Source: Ustilago trichophora (taxonomy: Eukaryota > Basidiomycota > Ustilaginomycetes > Ustilaginales > Ustilaginaceae). From it: a stretch of DNA of 64,000 nucleotides. Shown piece by piece: positions 38,285-48,600 of this stretch. The position numbers and the translations under genes are program-made. The stretch covers positions 1,240,001-1,304,000 of the forward strand of contig OOIN01000002.1 in assembly GCA_900323505.1 (NCBI GenBank), given 5' to 3'. Position 1 is the stretch's first letter. Every line of letters starts with the position of its first letter. The notes under the pieces are model-generated. The model was not told where the DNA came from, did no database searches, and saw only the letters and a program-made list of their open reading frames with translations.

Positions 38285-39465
38285 TCACAGCGAGCGATAC
38301 TCCTTAGCCATTGCAGCCATGCGGACTATTTGGCCTTCAGTGAATTCGGTCGTGCATCTGTCCCAAGAGTAGCTGCGGGTGATACAAAGGCATTAGGAGG
38401 TGAATCGTGTCAGTGACGTTGTGCTGCAAAGAACATGTAAGAGTTAGAACGGAGGTTAAAAACTCACTCCATGAAGCTGTGAGGCCATATTCAGCATGGC
38501 GACAAAGTCCGTGCCGCAGCAAAACAAAATTTTAGTGATCAGCTTGGGCCTTAGCATGTCGACGCAGCAACCCTGACTTACTTGTGGATTGAGTCCACCC
38601 CGCCTCCAGGGCAACTGTCCTGAACCTTGGTTGGGCAGCCAGACGTGATAGTTTTCTGTGGCGGCGTATCGTCCACAAGATCACCGGGAGGGTTGCACCC
38701 ATTCTGGAACACGTGGTATAGTCCCAAAAAGTGACCCGTCTCATGGGTCAACGTTTTGCCTTGATCAAAATCCTTCATAGTACCGCCTGGCAACGTTGCG
38801 TAGTGAATCAGCGCACCGTCGTTGGTCAAGTTTGTCTTGGCTTCCCACGGAGGATGGCAATTTCCGATGACCCCATCCGGCATTGCGAGACTGTACACAT
38901 TGAACGTCTTGACGTCGCCTTTGTGAAGTGCTGTCTTCATTTCATACTGAAGATAGGTATCAGGGAGAACGTTTCGGAACCAGTTCGCATTCTGGACTCT
39001 TTGAATCTCCTGCAGGTTGAAAGCAAATCCGGCGCTCTTGTAATCCTTGTTGAGCTCATCTATCTGCGACTTGATGACGTCAGGAGAGAGGTCCCCTTCG
39101 GCGCCGTCGTGGATGACGTGCCATACAACCTGAATAGTCTTCAGCTCCTGAGCAAGCAGTTGAGCATCAGTGAGAATGTGAGCTTCACCAGATCCTCCCA
39201 GAGAGCTGGTGCTCATCTTTTGACGGATATCAGCAAGACGCTTGCGTTCGGCCTTGACGAGGGTCTGGGTGTATTCGTCGGTTAAGGGATCTGTGTGAAA
39301 ATTTGAAGAGCAGCGGATTACAGGCTTTGCAGGGGCGCTAAGTCCGGGCTCGTCGTTTTGCATCGGTCGTGCTACAGCCTGGCCTTTGACCTGTAGCTGC
39401 TCATGCGTCTGCAGCACAAGAAAAGCAACCAAAAACCCGAAGAAGAGCTGGTGGAAGGGAAGCAT
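38285..39465 (-). CDS. secreted M43-type (pappalysin-like) zinc metalloprotease, copy 2
   Basis: Exons 39465-38582, 38476-38468 (9 nt) and 38372-38285 give 326 residues; introns are 105 and 95 bp. The N-terminus is a signal peptide (hydrophobic LFFGFLVAFLVLQ), then a Lys/Arg/Glu-rich prosegment-like helix (TLVKAERKRLADIRQ). The catalytic domain has VWHVIHDG, the zinc-binding HETGHFLGLYH (His241, Glu242, His245, His251), a Cys-rich VDDTPPQ segment, and, after splicing, SIHNFMDYS, where the Met supplies the metzincin Met-turn. It ends TEFTEGQIVRMAAMAKEYRS. All catalytic residues are present, so it is probably an active secreted endopeptidase. Without splicing intron 1 the frame stops one codon after SIH. 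A secreted protease array in a smut suggests a role in nutrition or host interaction, which is inference. Confidence 0.9.
38468..38476 (-). other. 9-nt microexon of metalloprotease copy 2 (Met-turn)
   Basis: CTTCATGGA between a CAG acceptor and a GTGAGT donor. It adds Phe-Met-Asp in the frame set by AA at the end of exon 1. Confidence 0.85.
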
Positions 39466-40204
39466 GTCTGTTGTCTATTCTGTATCGCCTTGAAGCCTTC
39501 TGAGGCTTTAAGAAGGAAAGAGGTGTGTGGATATGAGTGTGGACGCTCAATTTGTCTTGCAAGTCAGCTTATATATGCAAAAGATCCCGCATTCCCGCCG
39601 TTTGTCTTCGCAGGAGTTTGGTCAGACAGGCTGGTAGGAGCCTTGGCAGTTCTTGAGGCAAATCGTGGATCATTCCACTCCGAGTGCATTGCTGCAAAGT
39701 CTCGCCTCGGCTTTTCCAAGCTGAACGATGAGTGTCCTCGATCTTTTGAACTTGGTGGGACATATGCGAAGGAAGTTGATGGCTTGAGAAGTAAGATATG
39801 CGGTACACACATATTCGGTGGATTCGGGGCTCGAGCAGTGGGCCGGATGTTCAGTAATGTGGGAAAGAATGCTGTTGTTGAAGCCTACGTTGAAGGAAAT
39901 GTGGTACTGTGCAGTACGATACGGATTGCGATGGGTAAGTGAATCTCGGACCGTGCGGACACCTAACCTCACTGCAGCTCCGAAAGAAGAATGAATCAAA
40001 GTTCAAGGAAGGGAATAGGAATAAAATGGGTTACGGAAGACGAAAGGGTCTAGGACATTCGCTATAATGGCAGATCCCGCTCATCACTGTTCACTTCACA
40101 CGATATTTCCCACACCCACCAGACATAAAAAATCGTCAATTCTCACACGAGGGTGGTAGGCGGTACTGTATCTTGTTACCCGACTGCTACATTTGAAAGT
40201 GGAT
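39466..40204. other. spacer between metalloprotease copies 2 and 3
   Basis: It holds the promoter of copy 2 and the 3' flank of copy 3. A plus-strand frame overlapping the start of copy 2 shows no protein character. Confidence 0.5.
39569..39578 (-). promoter_or_regulatory. TATA box of metalloprotease copy 2
   Basis: GCATATATAA on the minus strand, about 104 bases before the ATG at 39465. Confidence 0.6.
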
Positions 40205-41764
40205 CTAGAGGGAGCGATACTGCCCACTGAGAGCAGCCATTCGAACTGCCTGGCCCTCGGTGAACTCAGTAAGGCATGCGTCGCTTGAATAGCTGTGTTT
40301 TCAGAAGATTGAGAAGTGCATAGTAGGTTAGCTAGAAGATCCTTGTCATCTTTCTTTGGCAGCAAGTACTTACTCCATGTAGCTGAAACCATCGCAAAAA
40401 TATAAATAAAATGAAAAGATACACGTTGGTCAGCAAAAGGTCTTTACAATGCCCCACTGTGGCAGCGCGGTCAATGCTTACTTATGAATAGAGTCCACAC
40501 CGCCACCTCTGCAGCTATCCTGACCCACGGGACATCCATTTGTCGCGACACTCTGCGGTGGGGTGTCGTCCACGTAGTCACCCGGTGCTTCACATCCGCC
40601 CTGAAACACGTGATACAGTCCCAACCAGTGGCCCACCTCGTGCGTCGCTGTCTTGCCTAGATTGTATCCCGTCTCACTTCCTCCCGGTACCGTGCTATAC
40701 TGGAATACGACCCCATCATTCTTCAGATTGTCCTTGACGTTCCAAGGGAAGGTTGCGTAGCCCAAAAGACCGTTGTTGAAATCAACGCTGTAGAGGTTGA
40801 GGGTCTTCTCGTCGCCCTTGCGAAGTGCACTTTTCATTTCGGTTTGAAGATTGGTGTCGGGCGAGATGTTCTTGTACCACTGTGTATTGTTGACGCGGTT
40901 CGTCGTGTTGAGATTGAACGAGAAGCCGTAAGCCTTGTAGTCATCGTTCAGAACTTCGATCTGGTCCCGGATCATCGTGTTGGACAGATTCCCTGCGCGA
41001 CCAGAGTGGATGACATGCCACACGACTTGCACTGTTTTCGTCTGCTCAGCGAGGAGCTTTGCATCAGTCAAAGAGCGCGGATCAGTGGCTTTGCTCTTGG
41101 AGCTGGAACTGCGCTGCTGACGGATCGCGGCGAGTCGTTTGCGTTCTGCCTTGACGAGGTGCTGGGAGATGTCGTCAACCGTGCGGTCTGTGTTTGCCGG
41201 CTGGGCGCAGAATCGCGTACGGGGCTGCTGGAGGGCATTATGCACTGCTTTGGTTTTCGGAGGGTCCTTCTTGGGAGTGGTTCCCCTCTGGTTTTGATCT
41301 TTGTCCTTAGAGTCCGAATTCTTCTTGGCGGCAGCGTCGCTTTTCTTGGGGTCATCGACCTTCTCAGGGTCTTTGTGGTCCTTTTCATCCTTCTTGTCCG
41401 AGGTCTTGTCCTTGACATCATCACTCGTTTCCCCATCGGCTTCAGCTTTATCCTTAGACTCAACCGGCCCGCCGTCACCATGCGAAATGACAATCACCGG
41501 CTTATTGCCTTCTGCATCGCCATCCGTCTGGATTCCATTTGCTAGCGCCTGAAGAGCCTTCAATACGGCCTCAGGGTCCATTCTTGTCTGCCCATCCGAG
41601 TCCGAAACTGATGCCCTTGGTTGGGTAGCAAGCACCTCCACCGCACCCGCATCGTTCTGCACCGGTCTTGCCAGCGCTTGACCACCTTTATACAGAGACT
41701 GGTGCGCCTGCAGCACAAACAGAGCGAGGGAAATTGTAGAAAGAAGCTGGCGGAAGGGCTGCAT
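40205..41764 (-). CDS. secreted M43-type (pappalysin-like) zinc metalloprotease, copy 3, with Asp/Lys-rich insertion
   Basis: Exons 41764-40482, 40382-40374 (9 nt) and 40292-40205 give 459 residues; introns are 99 and 81 bp. It has a signal peptide (LLSTISLALFVLQAHQ). Between the signal peptide and the catalytic domain is an extra stretch of roughly 110 residues rich in Asp, Lys, Ser and Glu (for example DKTSDKKDEKDHKDPEKVDD), absent from the other copies. It is followed by the prosegment-like helix (LVKAERKRLAAIRQQ), VWHVIHSG, the zinc-binding HEVGHWLGLYH (His375, Glu376, His379, His385), VDDTPPQ and, after splicing, IHNYMDYSSDAC. The C-terminal TEFTEGQAVRMAALSGQYRS is conserved with copy 2. 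All catalytic residues are present. It is the longest and probably most diverged copy. The region before the ATG lacks the clear TATA seen in copies 1 and 2. Confidence 0.9.
40374..40382 (-). other. 9-nt microexon of metalloprotease copy 3 (Met-turn)
   Basis: CTACATGGA between a CAG acceptor and a GTAAGT donor; it adds Tyr-Met-Asp. The same sequence is found in copy 1 (36256-36248). Confidence 0.87.
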
Positions 41765-43989
41765 GTCTATCGTCTATTTTCTTGATTGGGAGATTGGGAC
41801 CTGTCTTTAGATGTACGGAAGAGGGATTTGGAAGTTAGTTGGAGTATCTTGGCTTCCTTTGCAAGTCCTGATGTATGTAGTGAATGGGAGACGAGAGAAT
41901 CAGAAGCAGAGTCTTTTTGCTGTTTGCAGAAGTGTGTTGTCGTAGCAGATTCCAAGATGGAGAGTTGCGATTTGAAGCACAGCAAGTGAGGCGGTTCCAA
42001 GATAGAGCACGGCGAGGCAAAAAGTCACGAGAAAGTCTTGTATGCCTCGATCAACGGCAGAAAACACGGGTGTAGTAGAGAGTTGAGAGGGTTGCTGGAG
42101 TTCCGTTGGTTGAAGAGAAACTTTAAGTTGTTATACAGATGCGAAAGGGGTGGTGCAGATAAGTGCGAAGCTCGACCGGCGAGCTCGTTAAGGTTGTTGT
42201 TGATGAGGATCGTCTTGGTGATACCGGCCGAGGACAATGCGTACTGTCACGAACTATGCTGTTCGAGTAAGGGTGCCTATCAAAGGCTTGCAAAACGGAA
42301 AATAGGGGAACGATAGGCTCAGAAAGAAGAAGACACGGACGGGATCGAGGTAGGGACGAAACGAATGCAGATTGCGGTATCTATATCAAGCATCTCGAGT
42401 CGAACATTGGACCGCCGCATTGCGTGTCTCGGAACGGTAAGATATGATACCGCCCAAGGACGGTCTTCGGAGCAAACACGACACTGGCAGCTCCTATCTG
42501 ACGCTGAAAGACAAGGACCTAAAAAGAACGGCCGCCCCCACAACCTTGGGACAGACCCGAGTTGGAAGGAGAAGTTGAGTCGGCTATCTCAGGAACACCT
42601 CTTCTTTCACTTCCCACACCACGCCAAGCGTTGCGACAATCGAGGTCAGATTTGATCGCATAAAACAGGCTCAACCAGCGTGCATGGTTTGGTTGCGAGG
42701 TAACTCAGGGGCAGTTGCGGCTGTGATGGACGGCGATTGAAGGAAGAGTGAGGCGAGCCGAACAGACTTCTAGTTTTGGCAAGATCTACGTGAGGTGCTA
42801 TGAGCAAAAGCTACATCGTATCGGCCAAAGTATATTGATTGCAGCAACCCAGAGGATATGCAGTTTGTCATGAGCACCTTTGAGGTGGCTGGAGAATGCG
42901 AGGAGCTTGCAGTGCGGGACATGTCAAAAAGCGCCAGATTCTTGGCTCGCCTCGGCTCTGATCTGAGGAGAAAGGCTGATCGGGATCAAGTTCAGGTGAC
43001 AATCTCGATTTCAGGCTACCTCTTTCCTTGGTTTGTTTCTTCACCACGATCCAACATTGCTGCTCATTCTTTTCTTTGAACCTTTTGATGTCGTGGGCGC
43101 CACACTGAACCGGAAGAGCGGTCCGGCGGATTCGAATTTTGTCTGTCAAATTTACCCAAGGAGGTGGCCGTAAATTGACCGCACCGGTCGGTCGCCGAAC
43201 GTGCCACTCAACTCTTCGGGTCTATCGAAACAAAGCGGGGGAGAAACGACACCTTTTTGCTTTGCTCGCTGCATCCTTCCCCCGCATCTCTGCGAAAGTA
43301 AATTCGTTCGAGCGAAGAGAAAAGGAGCTTTCCGTGGATACTTGCATTGTGTGCTCAGCAGTCTCTGTAACCACTGAAGAACAGAATGAATGGTTGCCTG
43401 CCCCACGTCGAGCAACTTCATCAGAGGGACACAAACGACACACCTTGTCTCGTCGTTATACGACACAGACACGGTCAATTCGCGCTTGGCTTTTGTGTGT
43501 ACCACACCCTTTCCCCCTAGCACATCTCTTCTGCGCGCCATCATCATCTTCTGACTGCTTTCTGTGACCCGGACCAGCATTCCGGTTTTTGAGATAGCTG
43601 CCACTCATCTCTGGTAAGTTGGACGGAACACAAAGGTTTCTCAAATTAGCTCCCCTCGCTGCCCAGCCATGAAAGGTCGGTCCGACGCGCCCCGCATCGC
43701 AGACACACTTCCACCTCGTCTCATCCCATCCTCCTGCCCCCCACTTCAGGTTAGCTTGCCCTCTCACCGCCTTGCTCTAGACTGCTTCCCCGCGGGCTAG
43801 CTTGACGGCGACAGTCGCTTCTGTCCACGCCGTCTCTCGTGTGATCCGGTCTCGTACGTCCATATTACCAACTCGCTCATCTCTGTCTTTTGCTTCTTTC
43901 TTCATCTCCTTTGGCTTTCCGTTCCTATCGTCCTCTCCACCACCACCACCAATCATCGACCATCCTTCCACCTCCTTAACTTGAACACA
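41765..43989. other. divergent intergenic region, 2.2 kb
   Basis: Between metalloprotease copy 3 (minus) and the zinc alcohol dehydrogenase (plus). Short frames on both strands show no domain. The last 200 bases are C/T-rich, as in leaders of expressed genes. Confidence 0.5.
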
Positions 43990-45411
43990 ATGGCTCCCAT
44001 CGCCGTGACAGAGGCTAACGTACCGGTGCCAGCCGTGACCAAGACCGCCGACATGAACGGCTCGTCATCCGTCGCCACCTCTTTCGGCCCCAACACTTCC
44101 GCCGTGCTTCACGGTGCCAAAGACCTCCGCATTGAAGAGCGCGCCTACGCCGCACCTACGGGCGACGAAGTTCAGATTCGTGTCCGCGCTACTGGTCTCT
44201 GCGGCTCCGATCTTCACTACTACCTTCATGGCCGCAATGGAGATTTCGCCCTTCAACACTCTATGTGCCTCGGTCACGAATCCGCTGGCGAAATCGTCGC
44301 GCTTGGCCCCAACGTTCCCGCCGCTGCCAATCTTTCCATTGGAGACCGCGTTGCCATTGAAGCAGGCCGATTCTGCGGCTCCTGCCCCAAATGCCGCGAT
44401 GGTCGCTACAACCTTTGCAAGCAGATGCGTTTCGCTTCTTCGGCCAAGACCCACCCTCACCTCGACGGTACCTTGCAAAAGTACATGAACTGGCCCAGCT
44501 GGCTCGTGCACAAGTTGCCCGCCAACGTCAGCATGACCTCGGCGGCGCTGTGCGAGCCTTTGAGCGTGGTGTTGCAGGGTATTAGGAGGAGTCAGTTGCA
44601 GCCAGGGCAAAGTGTGCTTGTATACGGAGCAGGTGCGGTGGGTCTGTTGGCTTGTGCGGCGGCCAAGGCGAGCGGTGCCAGCTTCGTAGCGGCTGTGGAC
44701 ATTGATGAGGGTCGATTGGAGTTTGCCAGCGCAAATGGTTGGGCGGATGCTACATATCTTCTCCCTCGTGCTCCCCCAGCCGCTGCTGCCAACGGAGCAC
44801 AAGAGAATCTGGACGCCCGAGCACGCCGCATGGCCGAGGACAAGCTCGCCATCTCCTCCGCCTCTTCTGCTGCAACCGACCTCCTCAATGCTCTCTCCAC
44901 TTCCACTTCTAGCAATGCAACCGGCTATGCAGTGCAACCCGCACCCCTCGACCTGGCCTCTGATGGCTTTGACGTCGTATTCGAATGCACCGGAGTCCCC
45001 ACTTGCGTCCAAACCGGCATCTTTGCCACCAAATCAGGCGGAAAAGTTGTCCTCATCGGCATGGGTAACCCCATTCAGACCCTCCCTATCGGAAACGCCT
45101 CCTTGCGCGAGGTCGACGTCATCGGCGTCTTCCGCTACGCAAACACCTACCCGGTCGCGCTTGGTTTGCTCGCCGGTGGCACACTACGCGCCCAGGGCGG
45201 TGGTCTGCACGCTCAGGCATCCGCTCACGATGCTCAGACCCAGAGCGAAGGCGAAGGCGCTGGTAAGAAGATGGGCGGTATCGAGAACTTGGTCTCCCAC
45301 GCCTACCCTTTGAAAGATGCCGTCAAGGCATTCGAGACGCTCGCCAATGGTAAAGACGCCGAACACGGAAGAGGTGTCGTCAAGGTCTTCATTACCGACG
45401 ACGAGGCTTAG
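43990..45411 (+). CDS. zinc-dependent sorbitol/xylitol dehydrogenase-type MDR enzyme
   Basis: The ATG at 43990 gives 473 residues. The protein is a medium-chain dehydrogenase of the polyol class, which oxidises sorbitol, xylitol or arabinitol to ketoses with NAD. Catalytic zinc ligands appear in GLCGSDLHYY and LGHESAGEI; the structural zinc site is complete (CGSCPKCRDGRYNLC). The polyol-class EPLSVVLQGIRR and the Rossmann motif GAGAVGLLA are present, followed by AVDIDEGRLEFA, where Asp suggests NAD preference. Within the Rossmann domain there is an unusual Ala/Ser-rich insertion of about 60 residues (starting PRAPPAAAANGAQ), and a second Gln/Gly/Ala-rich insertion near the C-terminus (GGLHAQASAHDAQTQ), so it is longer than the usual 350-380. 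Substrate cannot be decided. It is convergent with the Ulp2 gene. Confidence 0.88.
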   Translation: MAPIAVTEANVPVPAVTKTADMNGSSSVATSFGPNTSAVLHGAKDLRIEERAYAAPTGDEVQIRVRATGLCGSDLHYYLHGRNGDFALQHSMCLGHESAGEIVALGPNVPAAANLSIGDRVAIEAGRFCGSCPKCRDGRYNLCKQMRFASSAKTHPHLDGTLQKYMNWPSWLVHKLPANVSMTSAALCEPLSVVLQGIRRSQLQPGQSVLVYGAGAVGLLACAAAKASGASFVAAVDIDEGRLEFASANGWADATYLLPRAPPAAAANGAQENLDARARRMAEDKLAISSASSAATDLLNALSTSTSSNATGYAVQPAPLDLASDGFDVVFECTGVPTCVQTGIFATKSGGKVVLIGMGNPIQTLPIGNASLREVDVIGVFRYANTYPVALGLLAGGTLRAQGGGLHAQASAHDAQTQSEGEGAGKKMGGIENLVSHAYPLKDAVKAFETLANGKDAEHGRGVVKVFITDDEA

Positions 45412-45671
45412 TCCAACCACTAGAATCGTTCTTCAGTCTGCTCTTTTTCTTCCTTGTCACTCTTTTCACTCATGCCCACTTGTGTAGATTCATCATCCGA
45501 CGGTCTTCGCTCAATAGACACATACAAGATTCGTAGTTCTTTTCGCGGCAATGGTCTCTTCCGAACCAAGCCGACATTTTATTGAGACGATTCGAACCAG
45601 ATAGAGCCAAATAAAGTTGTAGTGAGCCCGCTGATGCTGGACGGCAGTCCGTGGAATTGCAACGGCATCGA
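45412..45671. other. convergent spacer
   Basis: A 260-bp tail-to-tail gap between the polyol dehydrogenase and Ulp2 genes. No gene is seen. Confidence 0.5.
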
Positions 45672-48600
45672 TCACAAACCGTCGGCGGCAGCCGAAGAAG
45701 AAGGCGAAAGGGATGGCGCCACTATCTCAGCCACGCTGGCGCTCGAGTCCCTCTCGTCGCTAATAGCTTCGTCTTCCTCCTCTCGAGCTCGTTTCGTGTT
45801 GTTGCTGCTTTCAAACGAGAGCGGGAGTCGCAGTTCGGGGTTCGAAGCGGACTGATCCAGCATGTAGCTTCCAAAGCTCGCCTTGAGAGATTGCTGCTGC
45901 TGTTGCTGGAAGGTACGTTGCAGCGCCGCGGGGGATGAGGCTGTAAGCTTGGGCGATGACGTCTCCGGTCCTCTTGGTTCTGGCGCGTGTGATAAAGCGG
46001 CTGAATCGGATGGTCTGAGCAAAACTGAACCACTGGTGTCACCCATCGGAAAATGCAGTGATGTGGGAGGAACATGAGGCCTGGTGTTGAATCGCAACTG
46101 TGATTTTGTCTTCTGTGGTATCTGCGGCGTCTCTTGCGGCTGCTCCTGCTCCTTTCTCTGCAAATCGAGAAGATGCTCCTGCGACAGTGGCTCCTTTTGC
46201 GTTGACATGGCTTGCGCGATGACACTTTCCACAAGTCGCTTGCCAGCGAGATCCTTGCCCTGAGCGTACTCACTGACAGATCGCTCAATGTCGTATGAGG
46301 ATCCTAGGCCATCATCTTTCTCTGCGCCAACCACCCGAGATCCTTCAGACTGATTCGGACCTGCTGCGGTATCAATGAGAGGTTCTGAAGCAGGCATCGC
46401 GGAATCCGAAATTTGCGCCTCTACCTCCCTCTGCTTCTGCTGAGCTCCATGCTCTGTCGCGTGATTCTCTTCGTCCGGTTTTGAATCTTTCTCTTCATCC
46501 TTCTCTCGCTTCCTCTCCACCTCAGCAGCCTTCTTCGCCTTGACGTGTTCCTTCCACTCGTCCGACAAATCGAGGATCTTTGAGCGCCAGTAAGCGCGCT
46601 TGGTGCTGACTTCGCCTGCTTGCCACTCTGACGCGGCGCTTCTCTCTACCTCGTCCCTGTACTGTCGCCGTTTTGCAGCACTCGATTTGTTGACACTGGA
46701 TATCTTCATCTTGCCCTCAACGACGAGCTTGAGCAGCTTTTCCGGCTCGTGAAAGAAGCGGTCAAAGTAGTGGAGCAGGTAAATGCCACAGTCGCAAAAG
46801 TTGGGCTGCGACGGCACCTGGGCGTCGATGTAGGGCGTCTTGGGCAAGCTCTTTGCCAGTGTCTCTGCGTCCACTCCTTCGGCCAATTGTCGAGTGTCTT
46901 GAACTTGCACCATGCGGACACTGCTTTCTACAGCAGCTACCTCTTTAGCGTCGTCCTTGCCATTGAACTCATCCATCGTAACATCATCTACGTCCTCCCT
47001 GTAAAGCTTCTGAGCAGCGTCCTGCGCCCGAGTCTGTCGCACCTCGCCCTCGGGTTGGCCTGTTTGCTTGGCCTCTTCCTTTCGTACTCGCTTTGCCAGC
47101 TGTGCAGCGGTGAGCCGATTCTTGTCTAATGCTTCGCGCCATAAGTACTCGTGCAACTTGTTACCCAGTTTGACATGCCTAGATCCAAGGCTGTCAAAGG
47201 TGATGATGAAAGTACGATTGAGGTCCACGGGGCCATCTGCACCTTTCGTTGGCGTGCTAGCGCGAGAATCCCTATCCACATCCATCGGTGCAGGTACCGG
47301 TGGCAGGTCTGTTGCGGAGCGTGTGGAGGGGAGTGGCGGCGTTTCGGGCTCTAAGCTGGCAGAGAGCCTGTCTTCATCGAGTTGCGCGCCACCTGCGTTA
47401 TCGTCCCGTCGAGCACTTTCGGCGGCCGGAGCGATGGGCGGTGGTGTGGCGGTGATGCGCGCCACAGTCAGTGCCGACGCCACTTCCTCTCTGTCTTGCT
47501 CGCTGCCACTGTCCTTATCTTGGGTCTGATCAACCAACATAAGACCCGGGTTGACGATGACAGCGAGGTACCAGTGGTAGGCTTCGTTTATGGGAACGAC
47601 GATGTATTTCTTTGAGAACAGGTCGACCTTGGAAGTCCACCTTCGCAACTTGCGATAACTGCTCTCGACCGTCGGTTCGTCCATTAGTATCTTGCAAAAG
47701 AAGGTATTGAAGACATAAATGCTGTCGGCCAGATTTGCGTCTCTTTCGCGGATCTCTCCGAGCATAAACTTGAGGCCAAACTCAATGATAATGTCGTTGA
47801 GCAGCTGGCCATCCAGCAGCCGTTCAAAATCACGACCGTTTATACTCATGGCACCGACGCCCTCGTACGGATATTGTAGAATCTGCTCCGTCGATGCGGC
47901 CAAGATCTGATGGCGGGTGTCCACCTTGGAAGCCGCGTAAGTCGCAGACTTGCTTTTCGGTACTGTGAGAGGCGGCAGGCTTGGTGATTTCTGAGCTGAA
48001 GACAGATTCGGCATGTCAATGTCGATGGGCGCTCCAGCTGGGGATTTTGGAGACGCTGGCTGGATATCGAATGTTTTCCTTCCTGGTTGCTGTGTAGTAC
48101 TCAATGACGAGCTCGCACGAGGCGTGTGGTGCCATTCGTGGGGTGGCTGGCGGTCGGAACCCGGAAAGATCAAGGTACGCGCGGCTCTTTGCTGTGGCCA
48201 AGGTAGTTTCTTGACCGCATCAACGCTGCCGACCTTGATTTTAGAGCTGGGCTGATTCAGCCAGCGGATCTGAACGTCGTCAGACGTTGACTTCGGGAGC
48301 GCTTTGTTGATGACATACGCGACTGCCAGCCTGTGGTTCCGTAAATCGCTCTCCTCTGTTTTAGCGATGAGCTGGATCTCGGCCGCACCGCCGGAAGCAC
48401 GAGGGTCATAATCACTAAAAGTTCCATGTACGCGCTCAGCGCTGTCGGATCCACATCGCAGGGTGAAGCCGAAAGTGGCATAGTCTGTGACCTCTTCTTG
48501 ACTGGCCACAACTTGCTGAATGTCGCTGTAGTAAATTTTGATCTGTTTGTCAGGTGTCAGGGAAAAGGAGAGGGAGTGGCTCTGGAAGACTGCAAACGGG

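Noticed and set aside
39403..39942. A 179-residue plus-strand frame between metalloprotease copies 2 and 3
   Set aside because: It begins antisense to the signal peptide of copy 2 and runs through its promoter; no domain or homology seen.
44065..45012. A 315-residue open frame on the minus strand
   Set aside because: A shadow of the polyol dehydrogenase gene.
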